NCBI GenBank assembly: GCA_963784805.1
Contig: CAWASR010000030.1
Span: 16,110 to 80,109, forward strand
Direction of reading: 5' to 3'
Origin: Roseiarcus sp963784805
Lineage (GTDB): Bacteria; Pseudomonadota; Alphaproteobacteria; Rhizobiales; Beijerinckiaceae
DNA: 64,000 nt
The stretch's first letter is position 1. Each line of letters opens with the position of its first letter. The notes beneath the pieces are model-generated. The model saw only the letters and a list, made by a program, of their open reading frames with translations. It had not been told where the DNA came from and searched no databases. Positions 17,505-25,792 of this stretch are shown piece after piece. The translations under genes and the position numbers were made by a program.

Positions 17505-18339
17505 ATGCGTACGATTGCGACTATCGCCCTTCTGGCACTTCTTGGCGCGCTCGGCGGCGCGCGCGCGCAGCAATCGGCCACGACCGAACTCGATCGAACT
17601 GGTCGATCCTCATGTCTTCCGCGCTTGCGCGGATCCGCGCGACCTGCCGTTCTCCGACCAGGCCGGCGAGGGCTTCGAGAACAAGATCGCCGATCTTTTC
17701 GCGCGCAAGCTGGGCAAAACCGTCGCCTATACTTTCTATCCCGACGCAACCGGTTTTGTTCGCAATACCTTGAACGCGCACCGCTGCGACGTCGTTCTGG
17801 GGATCGCGCAGGGCGATGATTTCGTCCAGCCGACCAGCCCCTATTACCGGACGGCTTACGCCGCCGCCTACCACAAGGGAGGGCCGCTCGAAGGCCTGGA
17901 TTCGCTCAGCGATCCGCGTCTGAAGACCGCGAGGATCGGCATCGTCGCGGGAACGCCGCCCGCAACCTATCTCGCCATGAACGGGGAGCTCGCCCATATC
18001 AAGTCCTACCCGCTGGTCGTCGACACGCGCTATGAATCGCCGACCCACCAAATGATGAAGGACCTGGATGACGGCGTCATTGACGTCGCATTGCTATGGG
18101 GACCGATCGCCGGCTATTACGCGTCGAAGGCCAAGGCGCCGACGACGGTCACCCTGCTGGTGAAAGAGCCTCCAGGCGGCCCGCGAATGATTTATCGCAT
18201 CGTCATGGGCGTTCGCCATTCCGATCAGAACTGGAAGCGCGCGCTCGACAAGCTCATTGTCGAGAACCAAAAAGAGATCAATACGATCCTTCGGTCTTTC
18301 GGCGTTCCGTTGCTCGACGAGAACAACCGCGCCCTCTAG
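17505..18339 (+). CDS. xoxJ: periplasmic binding protein-like XoxJ (apparent frameshift in signal peptide region)
   Basis: XoxJ is a periplasmic solute-binding-fold protein needed for XoxF activation. Here the start and signal peptide (ATG 17505, MRTIATIALLALLGALGG) are in one frame. The mature protein (NSIELVDPHVFRACADPRDLPFS onward to ENNRAL) is in another. The two meet between about 17550 and 17595, where a GCGCGCGC run lies. One base too many, or two too few, would explain it. The mature frame contains GVRHSDQNWKRALDKLI and TVTLLVKEPP, typical of the family. Length after correction is about 277 aa. It is probably an assembly error, although a true pseudogene is possible. Confidence 0.8.
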
Positions 18340-18364
18340 GCGGGAATTTGCAACATTGAGCCGC

Positions 18365-18442
18365 GGTTCTCCGACAAAAATCCCGCTTCTTCAAAGGACC
18401 CCAAGCGGAGATTCGTTGGCGAGCCGACGAATCTCCGCTTAG
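18365..18442 (+). repeat. 78-bp dispersed intergenic repeat, copy A
   Basis: It shares about 59 of 78 positions, without gaps, with 21785-21862 on the other strand. The 3' half forms a perfect 14-bp hairpin: AAGCGGAGATTCGT (18403-18416) with ACGAATCTCCGCTT (18427-18440). It lies just upstream of the CXXCW gene. Confidence 0.7.
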
Positions 18443-18456
18443 CCTCGGCAGCCCGC

Positions 18457-19014
18457 GTGCGCGCCCGCCATCGCATCGCGCTCGTCTTGATCTGCGCGAT
18501 TTCGGTTTTCGGGGCGCGTGCGGACGCCGCGCCGCCTGAGCCCGACACCTATCGAACAAGCGACTACCGAGCGCCGACTCCGGCCACATTGAAAGGCGCG
18601 CGCGTGGTTTCGACCGGCGAAGCGCGCCAGCTTTGGCTCGACCGCAACGCGGTGTTCGTGGATGTTCTTCCTCGGGCGCCGCGGCCGGCCAACCTTCCGC
18701 CCGGCGTCGTTTGGCGCGAAAAGCCCCGGCTCGACATCCCCGGCAGCATCTGGCTGCCGGACACCGGATATGGCGATCTGCCGAAAGTGACGGAGGATTA
18801 TTTTCGCGCCGGGCTTCGTCGAGCGACCGGCGGCGACGCAGGCGAGACGGTCGTTTTCTATTGCAAGCGCGACTGCTGGATGTCCTGGAATGCGGCAAAG
18901 CGCGCGCTCGCGCTCGGCTTCGTCAAGGTCGCCTGGTATCCCGAAGGCGCGGACGGCTGGTCGGCGGCCGGTTTCCCGCTCGAAAGCCGTCGGCCCGAGC
19001 CGCGACCTGAATAG
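18457..19014 (+). CDS. PQQ-dependent catabolism-associated CXXCW motif protein (rhodanese-like)
   Basis: About 185 aa from GTG 18457, with a signal peptide. It has a rhodanese-like fold with AVFVDVLPRAPRP (about residue 67) and the diagnostic motif FYCKRDCWMSWNAAKRAL (about 135), the CXXCW signature. These proteins accompany PQQ alcohol dehydrogenases and cytochromes. A redox or sulfur-relay role is suspected but not shown. It lies in the XoxF island, downstream of xoxJ across a hairpin repeat. Confidence 0.88.
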   Translation: MRARHRIALVLICAISVFGARADAAPPEPDTYRTSDYRAPTPATLKGARVVSTGEARQLWLDRNAVFVDVLPRAPRPANLPPGVVWREKPRLDIPGSIWLPDTGYGDLPKVTEDYFRAGLRRATGGDAGETVVFYCKRDCWMSWNAAKRALALGFVKVAWYPEGADGWSAAGFPLESRRPEPRPE

Positions 19015-19112
19015 GCGATTCAACCCGTTCCGGTCGCGCGACTTCGCGGCCGCGCAACAACGACCTGACGCCATTGTCCGTGGGCGGCGCTACCGCGCCG
19101 CAAAGCCGACCG

Positions 19113-19742
19113 TCAGAGCGCCTGCTGCACCGCGCGCGCAATCGTCCCGAGACGCCGTTCGATCAGCGCCGGCGTGTCGCAAACGTAACCGACCGTCCGC
19201 TGCTGATCGTCGAATACGCGAATGTCCCACTCCAATCGTTTGAAGCTGTCATCCGCGGGTTGAGCCTGGCCGCTGGTGTTCTGGTCGGCGGCCTTTTGAA
19301 CCGCGTCGTTCTCCGCGCGAATGCGCTCGGCCATCTCATGCTGCTTGCGGCCGAACCGATCGAGCCCCTCGATAATCTCCGAGCGCTGCCGCGTGAGGTC
19401 CTGAAACGCGGCGCCGAACGCGCGCAGCAGTTTCGCGTCCGCGTCGCCGCCGGACTTCGCCTTGAATTCCACGATCGACTTTTCCACCTCCTCGATCGGA
19501 ACGCGTCGCTGAGACATTTTGGTCGCCAGATCGGCGACATCCGGATCCTCCCGCCAACTCTGGTCGTTCAGATCGATGGCGGGACCGGCCCAGATGGAAG
19601 CGAGAGAAAACGCCGACGTCTTGACTTGCGGGCACGGCCAATCCGGGTCGATCTTGGGGCGTCCCTGGCCGAAGGCTTGCGGCGGCGCCACTGCGAAAAT
19701 CGTGATCGCGACGGCGACGCGGAACGCGGCGGACATGAGCAT
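19113..19742 (-). CDS. secreted protein of unknown function near mtdB/xox genes
   Basis: About 209 aa. A signal peptide (MSAAFRVAVAITIFAVAPPQAFG) precedes DWPCPQVKTSAFSLASIWAGPA. A helical, charged middle follows (VPIEEVEKSIVEFKAKSGGD to RIRAENDAVQKAADQ), probably coiled coil. ATG 19742 or ATG 19736 could be used; the latter is better spaced from GGAAGG. I know of no domain assignment. It converges on the CXXCW gene and follows mtdB in the same direction after about 140 bases, so it may be part of that unit. Export and position suggest a link to periplasmic methanol oxidation. Confidence 0.6.
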   Translation of the reverse strand: MLMSAAFRVAVAITIFAVAPPQAFGQGRPKIDPDWPCPQVKTSAFSLASIWAGPAIDLNDQSWREDPDVADLATKMSQRRVPIEEVEKSIVEFKAKSGGDADAKLLRAFGAAFQDLTRQRSEIIEGLDRFGRKQHEMAERIRAENDAVQKAADQNTSGQAQPADDSFKRLEWDIRVFDDQQRTVGYVCDTPALIERRLGTIARAVQQAL

Positions 19743-19880
19743 TTTCCTTCCATGTCGAGCATAGGGTCGCGCGCGCTTCAATTCAAGCGTCACCCGCAAT
19801 CGTTTAGCGACGCGCGGGTTGGAAACGCCCGTGTCAATGCGCGCGAGCGGCGCCGATCCAGAACCGGCCCGAGCGACCGG

Positions 19881-20771
19881 TCAGGCGAATGTGCGCGCGA
19901 CTTCGAACGCCTGGCGGAAGTCGAGCCTCAAAGGCGTCGCGCTCTCGGCCATCTGCTTGAACAGAGCCAACTCCGTTCGATATTTCACATTGCCGATCGC
20001 GAACGCGCCAATCCCCACCGCGCCGTGTCCGCCGAGCGGCGCCGCATTCGCACGCGAATCCAGTCCCTCGATGCCGGGCGGCGGGACTGCGTTGACGTCC
20101 GCCGCCGCCAGCAGATTGGCGGCGGCCTCGATTTGATTGGCGTCGAGCACCCGCACGCCGGCCCGCCCCGCGCAAAGAATGACCTCGGTTGAAGCGACGA
20201 TCGCCGCCTTCTGTTCGGGCGTCGATCCGTCGGCGACAGAGACATCGACGCCAAAGCGGCGCTTGACCTCGGCCATGTGGCGAGTGACCCGAGCTGTCCC
20301 ATCATGACCGACCAACGTGACCTTGGCGCCTTCCAGCGCTCCGATCACTCCCGAGGCGGTTCCAACGACGCCGGTCGCGCCGAATATGGAAATCGACAAT
20401 CCCGCGAGCGTCCGGCCAGCTTTCTCCCGCAGCGTCTTTTCGATCACCGCGATCATCGCCGCGGCGGTGGTGAACGATCCCGCCGGATCGGCGAACAAAG
20501 ATATCTCGAACGGCTTGAACAGCGCCTTCGCCGCGGCGTCGAGCATGTCGAGCGCCAGAAACGCGTCTTTCCCGGCGATGAAAACGCCGGTCCGCGCCGC
20601 GTCGCGCGGAGAACGCGAGAACATCGCGTCCTGAATCAGGCCGGAAACTTCGTTCAATCCGACATTCGCGTAAGGAACTGTCGCGTCATAGCCGGCGTCG
20701 ATCGCCATATTGATGTCGAAGGGGCTCATGTGCGCGAGCGGCGTCAGCATGTGCAATATGTTCTTGGCCAC
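19881..20771 (-). CDS. mtdB: NAD(P)-dependent methylene-H4MPT dehydrogenase
   Basis: 296 aa. MtdB oxidises methylene-H4MPT to methenyl-H4MPT in the cytoplasm. GTG 20771 follows GGAGGAAGAC. Conserved segments are NILHMLTPLAHMSPFDINMAIDAGYD at the N-terminus, the Rossmann motif SIFGATGVVGTASGVIGALEGA (about residue 135) and VLDANQIEAAANLLAAADVNAVPP. It lies 26 bases after the beta-RFAP synthase gene, with which it should be co-transcribed. MtdA is the alternative family, but the sequence resembles the H4MPT-specific MtdB group and the gene context agrees. Confidence 0.92.
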   Translation of the reverse strand: MAKNILHMLTPLAHMSPFDINMAIDAGYDATVPYANVGLNEVSGLIQDAMFSRSPRDAARTGVFIAGKDAFLALDMLDAAAKALFKPFEISLFADPAGSFTTAAAMIAVIEKTLREKAGRTLAGLSISIFGATGVVGTASGVIGALEGAKVTLVGHDGTARVTRHMAEVKRRFGVDVSVADGSTPEQKAAIVASTEVILCAGRAGVRVLDANQIEAAANLLAAADVNAVPPPGIEGLDSRANAAPLGGHGAVGIGAFAIGNVKYRTELALFKQMAESATPLRLDFRQAFEVARTFA

Positions 20772-20797
20772 GTCTTCCTCCTGGTTTCTCGTTGATC

Positions 20798-21778
20798 CTA
20801 AGCTTCGTCGTCCTCGCGGATTTCTGCGCCGTGGTCGACCGACTTGCACACCTTGATCTCGACCGCGGTCCCCGCCTCCGCGCGAACCCGCCGGGCGAGG
20901 AATTCGGCTTCGTCGGAATCGCGCGCGAAAGCAAAACCGGTCGGACCCCACGAGCTCTGGCCAACGCCGTGCGCGCCCTCCGACTTGAGCCGCTCGACAA
21001 CTCCGCCGACGGCGGCGCTGCTAAATCGGCCGCCGCCTTGAGCGGGCGCAAAATGATCGCCAAGGATTGTCTGTATCGACGCCACGCCCTCGCCGAAGGC
21101 GGCGAGATTCCCTTCGGCGACCGCGGGAAGCACCTGCATCAGGGTGCGGCGGCAGATCTCCGCGGCGGAATGGGCGGGGAACGCGCGAAGGGCGGCGAAG
21201 GCCCGTCCTTCCTGCTCGTCGTGAGCGCCCTCCATGTCGGGGTCCATGATCAGCAGTATCCGCCAGTGCGAGGGAAAGACCAGACGAGCCACAATCGGAG
21301 GAAATCCGGTGTCCGGCCCGCGCCCTGCATCGACGACCAGGCCGCCGTGCTCGAATAGGGCCGCGCCGACTCCCGAACGCGCGCCGCGATCGAGCATGCG
21401 CGCGTCGCCGAACGTGTCGGGAGCAAGTCCGGAGAAACGCCGAAACGCCGAGGCGATCGCGAGCGCCAGCTGAGTGCCGGACCCCAGCCCCGCATGGGCG
21501 GGAATCGCATTTCGAACGGTCAGCGTCTTGGCCGTATCGAGGCCGAGGTTCTCGGCGACGCGAAGCGCCAGGCGCGCGCTACGCTTGCGCTCGTGACCCA
21601 CGGCCTGAAGGCTTGGTCCGCGACACAGTTCGACACTGGTTTCGAAAGCGTCGATTGAAAGTCCGATCGAACCAAACCGTCGACCCAGATCCCCGTTCAG
21701 GTCGAGAAATCCAAGGTGCAGCCGCGCCGTCGTGGCAACCCGAACGCGTTTCACGTCTGCGTCTCGCTCCCCGGCCAT
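20798..21778 (-). CDS. mptG: beta-ribofuranosylaminobenzene 5'-phosphate (RFAP) synthase
   Basis: 326 aa. It condenses p-aminobenzoate with PRPP, the first committed step of the H4MPT side chain. The fold is GHMP-kinase-like: VRVATTARLHLGFLDLNGDLGRRFGSIGLSI at the N-terminus, PAHAGLGSGTQLALAIASAF (about residue 92) and GQSSWGPTGFAFA near the C-terminus. All are typical of RFAP synthases of methylotrophs and methanogens. It is the first gene of the mptG-mtdB unit. About 300 bases upstream are free of genes and must contain its promoter. Confidence 0.92.
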   Translation of the reverse strand: MAGERDADVKRVRVATTARLHLGFLDLNGDLGRRFGSIGLSIDAFETSVELCRGPSLQAVGHERKRSARLALRVAENLGLDTAKTLTVRNAIPAHAGLGSGTQLALAIASAFRRFSGLAPDTFGDARMLDRGARSGVGAALFEHGGLVVDAGRGPDTGFPPIVARLVFPSHWRILLIMDPDMEGAHDEQEGRAFAALRAFPAHSAAEICRRTLMQVLPAVAEGNLAAFGEGVASIQTILGDHFAPAQGGGRFSSAAVGGVVERLKSEGAHGVGQSSWGPTGFAFARDSDEAEFLARRVRAEAGTAVEIKVCKSVDHGAEIREDDEA

Positions 21779-22078
21779 TTGCGCCTAATCGGGGCTTCGT
21801 CGGCTCGCTGACCGATCCCCGTTTGGAGGTCTTTGACGAAGCGGGCCTTTCGTCGGGAGACCGGCGCCCGCTTTTCCGAACTGCTGCTTAAGGCGGTGAC
21901 GCATAGCACTCGACATTGCGGGACTTTCCATGGTTTGCCAAGCGAAGGAGGGGTGAAGACAAACGTCAAGCCCGCGGGCGGCTCATGTTCGTTGGCGATT
22001 TCGCCAAGATGTGACTTGCCACGGGCGCGACGCCCGTTCAACCTCGAGGGCGGGCGTTCCAATCGAGAGCAGAACACA
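21779..22078. promoter_or_regulatory. divergent intergenic region upstream of mptG
   Basis: 300 bases containing dispersed repeat copy B at 21785-21862, immediately upstream of the mptG start. Beyond that I see no gene or clear promoter boxes. The region must serve mptG (minus) and the small gene at 22079 (plus). Confidence 0.45.
21785..21862 (-). repeat. 78-bp dispersed intergenic repeat, copy B
   Basis: Gapless match (about 59/78) to 18365-18442. The shared core CGAGCCGACGAA and the flanking stem are kept. Some stem positions change in pairs (CGGAG/CTCCG in copy A, CGGGG/CCCCG here), arguing for a conserved hairpin. Confidence 0.7.
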
Positions 22079-22285
22079 ATGATCGAACTGATTTTGACGG
22101 TATGCGCGCTCACCACGCCTCAACAATGCCAAGAGACCAGAATGCAATTCGTCTCGCAGGGGTCGCTGATGCAGTGCATGATGCAGGCGCCGCCCTACAT
22201 CGCCGCGTGGTCGGAAAGTCATCCCTCCACGCGGGTCGCGAGTTGGCGATGCGCCTTTCCCGGCGCCGCGGGCGAGAAGATTTGA
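22079..22285 (+). CDS. 68-aa Cys-containing small protein, unknown
   Basis: MIELILTVCALTTPQQCQET, then SLMQCMMQAPPYIAAWSESHP, then VASWRCAFPG. Four cysteines, a short hydrophobic N-terminus and a clean length of 68 aa suggest a small exported or membrane-anchored protein with disulfides. I recognise it only as a conserved small hypothetical of alphaproteobacteria. It precedes the pentapeptide-repeat gene on the same strand. Confidence 0.55.
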   Translation: MIELILTVCALTTPQQCQETRMQFVSQGSLMQCMMQAPPYIAAWSESHPSTRVASWRCAFPGAAGEKI

Positions 22286-22377
22286 CCGCCGCTTTGGCGC
22301 GGTCCGGCGAACGCCGCATACCGGTGTTTTGAGATCGTCCGTTGCCTGCCTTGCATGATGTCTGTATTTTGGTCCGC

Positions 22378-23178
22378 ATGCGTAGGCGCCTCGCCAGACA
22401 TTTCATCGGAAGCGCGATCGTGGTCGCGGTCGCGGTCGTGTCGATTTGCGCCCCGCGCGCCCAGGACATGATGCGCGGACTCGACATGTCTTCGCCCGAC
22501 ATGACCAAGGCGGAAATGACGCGCGCCGAGGTTCAGGCCAAACTGGCGGCGGCCGGCGGACGAGGCGCCGATTTCTCCGGGAAGCGTCTTTCCGGTCTCG
22601 ATCTTTCCGGCCTCGATTTCACTCACGCGGACTTTCGCGCGGCGCGTCTCAATCACGCCAATCTGGCTCACGCTACCCTCAATGGGGCCAATCTGGACCA
22701 GGTCTGGGCGCTCAAGGTCGATCTCACCGGCGCCCATCTCGTCAAGGCGAGCCTGTTTGGGACGCAGATGGCGGGAGCGAACCTCGAGGGTGCGGATTTT
22801 GACGGCGCCCGCGTCACCGCCGACATGACCGGCGCCAACCTGACCGGCGCCAGTTTCGTGGATGCGGATTGCAGCGCCGACGAAAAGAACCAGTCGATGG
22901 GCCTCATGCACGCCAGCTTCAAGTCCGCCAACCTTACAAGCGTGGACTTCAAAGGCGCGAATCTCGCGCGGGCGGATCTGCGATTCGCCAAATTCGCCGG
23001 CGCCGATCTCACTGGCGCTTCGCTGCGCGAAGCGGACGCCAGCGGAGCGGATCTCCGCGGCGCCCGGCTCGAGGGCGCTAACGTGACCGGTCTGGACGTC
23101 GATTCCGCGCGCATCGACAAGAGCGCGGCGTCCATTCTGGCCAAGGCGATCCACCTCGACCGGGCTTTTCGCGACTAG
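22378..23178 (+). CDS. secreted pentapeptide-repeat protein
   Basis: About 266 aa from ATG 22378 (MRRRLARHFIGSAIVVAVAVV, signal peptide). From about residue 60 it is built of A(D/N)LXX pentapeptide repeats: LSGLDLSGLDFTHADF, ANLAHATLNGANLDQ, GANLEGADFDGARV, GANLARADLRFAKFAGADLTGASL and further. They should fold into a right-handed quadrilateral beta-helix. An insertion carrying Cys (VDADCSADEKNQS) breaks the array at about residue 165. Pentapeptide proteins often act by mimicry or as scaffolds; here the function is unknown. It converges on the DUF2380-like gene and fhc cluster. Confidence 0.8.
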   Translation: MRRRLARHFIGSAIVVAVAVVSICAPRAQDMMRGLDMSSPDMTKAEMTRAEVQAKLAAAGGRGADFSGKRLSGLDLSGLDFTHADFRAARLNHANLAHATLNGANLDQVWALKVDLTGAHLVKASLFGTQMAGANLEGADFDGARVTADMTGANLTGASFVDADCSADEKNQSMGLMHASFKSANLTSVDFKGANLARADLRFAKFAGADLTGASLREADASGADLRGARLEGANVTGLDVDSARIDKSAASILAKAIHLDRAFRD

Positions 23179-23274
23179 ACACCGTGAGAACACGGCATTT
23201 TTGTGAAAAGCCGGGATTCGCTCTTCAGAAATCCTGCTCGGCGCATGCGGTTCGGGGAGAGCGCAGCGACCGAA

Positions 23275-23922
23275 TCACTTGACGATGTCGAGCGCGCGCA
23301 ACTCCTGGACCAGGAACGCTTCGGCGCGCCTCCAGGCTTCATCCGTGTCGCCCCGAAACGTCAGCATCTTGTCGCCGACGAGCCGATCATCGGTAAGATC
23401 GACGACTTCCATTTTGCCCCACTGAATGAGGGTGCTCATCTTCTGCACCTTGCCATAGAGCAGCAGACGCGCCCCCGCCTTTTTGGCGGCCGCGATCAGC
23501 GCGGCGGGGGCCATGTTTCCTGCGGTGCAGGGCGGATTGGCGCAGTCGATCACCACCGGCGCGTATTTTCCGCTCGCCGCGAGGTCCGCGCGCAGCTTGC
23601 TCATGAACGCGGCCATGCGCGTTCGATGTTCGGCAGCCTGATCGATCGGCTCGCCCGAGGTGTCCCGGTAATCGAAGTCGACGACCGCGATTGGAACGGC
23701 CGCGGCCGGCTCCTTATCGCTCGCGCGTTCCTGTTTGACCTCCGCCGTGCGCTGCGCCGTCGCTCCCGAGGATCCGGAACCAGCGCGTTCGAAGCGAAGG
23801 AGCGCGGGCGTTGCGCGAGATTGGCCATCGACGGACGAGGCGCCGAGGGCGGAGGTTGCGAGCGTCGCCGCCAGAATCGCCGCCAGTATTCGAGGACTTG
23901 AGACCGCAATCAAATTCGCCAC
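23275..23922 (-). CDS. secreted DUF2380-like protein downstream of fhcC
   Basis: About 215 aa from GTG 23922 with a signal peptide (MANLIAVSSPRILAAILAATL). The mature part begins after a low-complexity linker with PIAVVDFDYRDTSGEP, then CANPPCTAGNMAPAALIAAAKKAGARLLLYGKV and WKMEVVDL-like strands. This is the pattern of the DUF2380 (DUF3280) family, periplasmic proteins of unknown function found with quinoprotein dehydrogenases. It follows fhcC by about 150 bases on the same strand. The two Cys may form a disulfide. Confidence 0.65.
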   Translation of the reverse strand: MANLIAVSSPRILAAILAATLATSALGASSVDGQSRATPALLRFERAGSGSSGATAQRTAEVKQERASDKEPAAAVPIAVVDFDYRDTSGEPIDQAAEHRTRMAAFMSKLRADLAASGKYAPVVIDCANPPCTAGNMAPAALIAAAKKAGARLLLYGKVQKMSTLIQWGKMEVVDLTDDRLVGDKMLTFRGDTDEAWRRAEAFLVQELRALDIVK

Positions 23923-24070
23923 CTTCTTTTCGCCCCCCGCCCCCGTCTCGACTTCGGGATCCACCAAATAGCGCCCCCTGGTTGCCCTGGCGCAAGAGCC
24001 TTCGAACCAAACCATCGGGCTGGCGCGTCGGCGGCGGCGCGGACGGTTCGAGGCGCGAGGCCCGAGCCCG

Positions 24071-24883
24071 TTATATGCGCGGCGTCAGTATCTCGCCTTT
24101 GCCGAGCGCGGCCAAATCTCCCGCCCAACGATGCAGCGGTCGACGAAACAATCTTGCGAGACCTGCGCTGCTTTGCGCGACGTAGTCGGCAATCAGGCGC
24201 GCCGCCACGAGCTCATGCTCGCCGCAATCGCCGAATGACGGCGAAAGCATGGTCGCGCCCTGGCCGAGCAGGATGGTGCCGCGGCCCATCAGATAGCCAG
24301 GCAGGTCGCCTGCCTGGCCGCCTATGGCGAGGGTCCCCGCGATCATCCGGCTGCCTGCGTAGGCGTCGGCTCGGCCCTCGATCAGGACAAGACCTCGTCG
24401 CAGCCGGTCGCCGGCGCGCGAGCTCGCGCTTCCACGAACGTGCAGAACGCCACCGCTCATGCCGACCGTCTCGCCGCTCAACGGGCCCGCGAGCCGCTCG
24501 CCCGCGTCGCCCGTGATCTCCAGCGTTCCGCCCTTCATGCAGGAGCCCGCATAGGGGCCGGCATTGCCGCGAACCGTCAGCCGGCCGCCCGCCATCAGGC
24601 GGCCCGCCTCAACGCCGACATCGCCTTCGACGGTGATTGCGCCCGCCTCCAGCCCCAGGCCAACACGGTCGAAGCGCTCCGCTCCCCCTTCGATGAGGAT
24701 CGCCGCAGAGTCGCCATTGCGGATGCGGAACATATCTCCGACCACTACCCGCTCGCGGGTCGTTTGCAATTCGATCGCGGCGATTTCCGGCAAACTCTTG
24801 CCGGACAGTCGTTGCGGGCTCAGCGGCGAAAGATCGAGCCGCTGCGGCGGCGCCGCGCGAAGAGTGAAGGTCAACGGTTTCAA
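24071..24883 (-). CDS. fhcC: formyltransferase/hydrolase complex subunit C
   Basis: 270 aa. It belongs to the FwdC/GltS-C-type beta-helix proteins with repeated GXXGXXXG units: GAITVEGDVGVEAGRLMAGG, VRGNAGPYAGSCMKGG, ITGDAGERLAGPLSGE and further. It is a structural subunit of the Fhc complex that moves the formyl group from H4MPT to methylofuran and hydrolyses it to formate. The TTG at 24883 (MKPLTFTLRAAPPQRLDLSPL) overlaps the true fhcD stop by four bases. Read without correcting the fhcD frameshift, fhcD and fhcC appear as one fused 573-codon frame. Confidence 0.9.
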   Translation of the reverse strand: MKPLTFTLRAAPPQRLDLSPLSPQRLSGKSLPEIAAIELQTTRERVVVGDMFRIRNGDSAAILIEGGAERFDRVGLGLEAGAITVEGDVGVEAGRLMAGGRLTVRGNAGPYAGSCMKGGTLEITGDAGERLAGPLSGETVGMSGGVLHVRGSASSRAGDRLRRGLVLIEGRADAYAGSRMIAGTLAIGGQAGDLPGYLMGRGTILLGQGATMLSPSFGDCGEHELVAARLIADYVAQSSAGLARLFRRPLHRWAGDLAALGKGEILTPRI

Positions 24884-25792
24884 GACAGCAACTCTTGGAG
24901 CCGGTAGTGATGGGGCCCGAGCTTGCCGCCATAATTGCCGGCGCCGATCCGCATGCGCTCCGCGCTCGGGGCCAAGGTCGACGATGGCGGCGAGCCCGGC
25001 GCGCATCGCCTCCGCGACCGCGGCGCTGTTCAATCCGTCGATGACGATTTCGAGCACCGACGCGATCTCGGGGCCGAGCTCGCTGTCGAGCGCGCCTTTC
25101 AGTGTCGGGCAATAGGCGTCGTTAGTCGAAGCGCTCGCGCCTTTGTACTTCGATCCGAGCTTGGAGCCGGAGCGGGCGATTCCGCCGGGAAACGGCAAAA
25201 CGACATCGTTGACCGCGCGCATGGCCGCGACTGCCGCTTCCGCAGCTGCGAGCGTCTTCGCCCGGCTTGCGCCCATGATGAGCAGATTGCCGCCGCCGAC
25301 CGCCTTCTTCGTCATGCAGGTCGTTGATTCGCAGACGAACTCGCCGTCCATTACCGGCACGCGCCAGAAGCGACGAGAGCCGAGCTTCTTGGCGATCTGC
25401 CAGCCGTCGCCGAAAAAGCGAATAGCGGAGCCGAGTTTGAGCGTGTCTTCGCCCGCCTCCAGGCCCGCGTAGCAAGCCGAGCCGGGACTAGTGAGCACGC
25501 ATTGGCCGACCCAATTCTGCAGCTGCCGCTGCAACTCGGAGGTCGAGACGGCGAACAGCAGAACACGCACCCCCGGGCGCCCGTCCAGAGTCTCGCGCGG
25601 AGACAGAGCCCGGTCGACGCCCGCCTCGCAGCCGCAGGCGATGACCGACGTGGCGAAGCCCGTCATCGTCGTCGCCGCCTGCAACGCCCAGCGCGCGCTG
25701 GGGGCCGTGATGACGAGGGCGGTCGCGCGCATGGCGAAAGCCTCGGCAAAGGTGTCGTCGATCGCGACGCCCTTGACGCTCAGGGCAGACAT
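24880..25792 (-). CDS. fhcD: formyltransferase (Ftr) subunit of the Fhc complex (apparent frameshift near 3' end)
   Basis: About 304 aa after correction. FhcD transfers the formyl group from formyl-H4MPT to methylofuran. It starts at ATG 25792 (MSALSVKGVAIDDTFAEAFAM), overlapping the fhcA stop. Family segments CLTSPGSACYAGLEAGEDTLKLG, FVCESTTCMTKKAVGGGN and DAYCPTLKGALDSELGPEIASV are intact. After DLGPERGAHA the correct C-terminus MRIGAGNYGGKLGPHHYRLQELLS lies in another frame, ending at TGA 24882-24880. The shift sits at about 24949-24960 in a GCGCGGAGCGC tract, one base too many or two too few. This is a probable sequencing error. Confidence 0.88.

Noticed and set aside
24071..25792. Genuine FhcD-FhcC fusion protein
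   Set aside because: The conserved FhcD C-terminus and stop codon exist in a second frame that overlaps the fhcC start. A frameshift is the better explanation.
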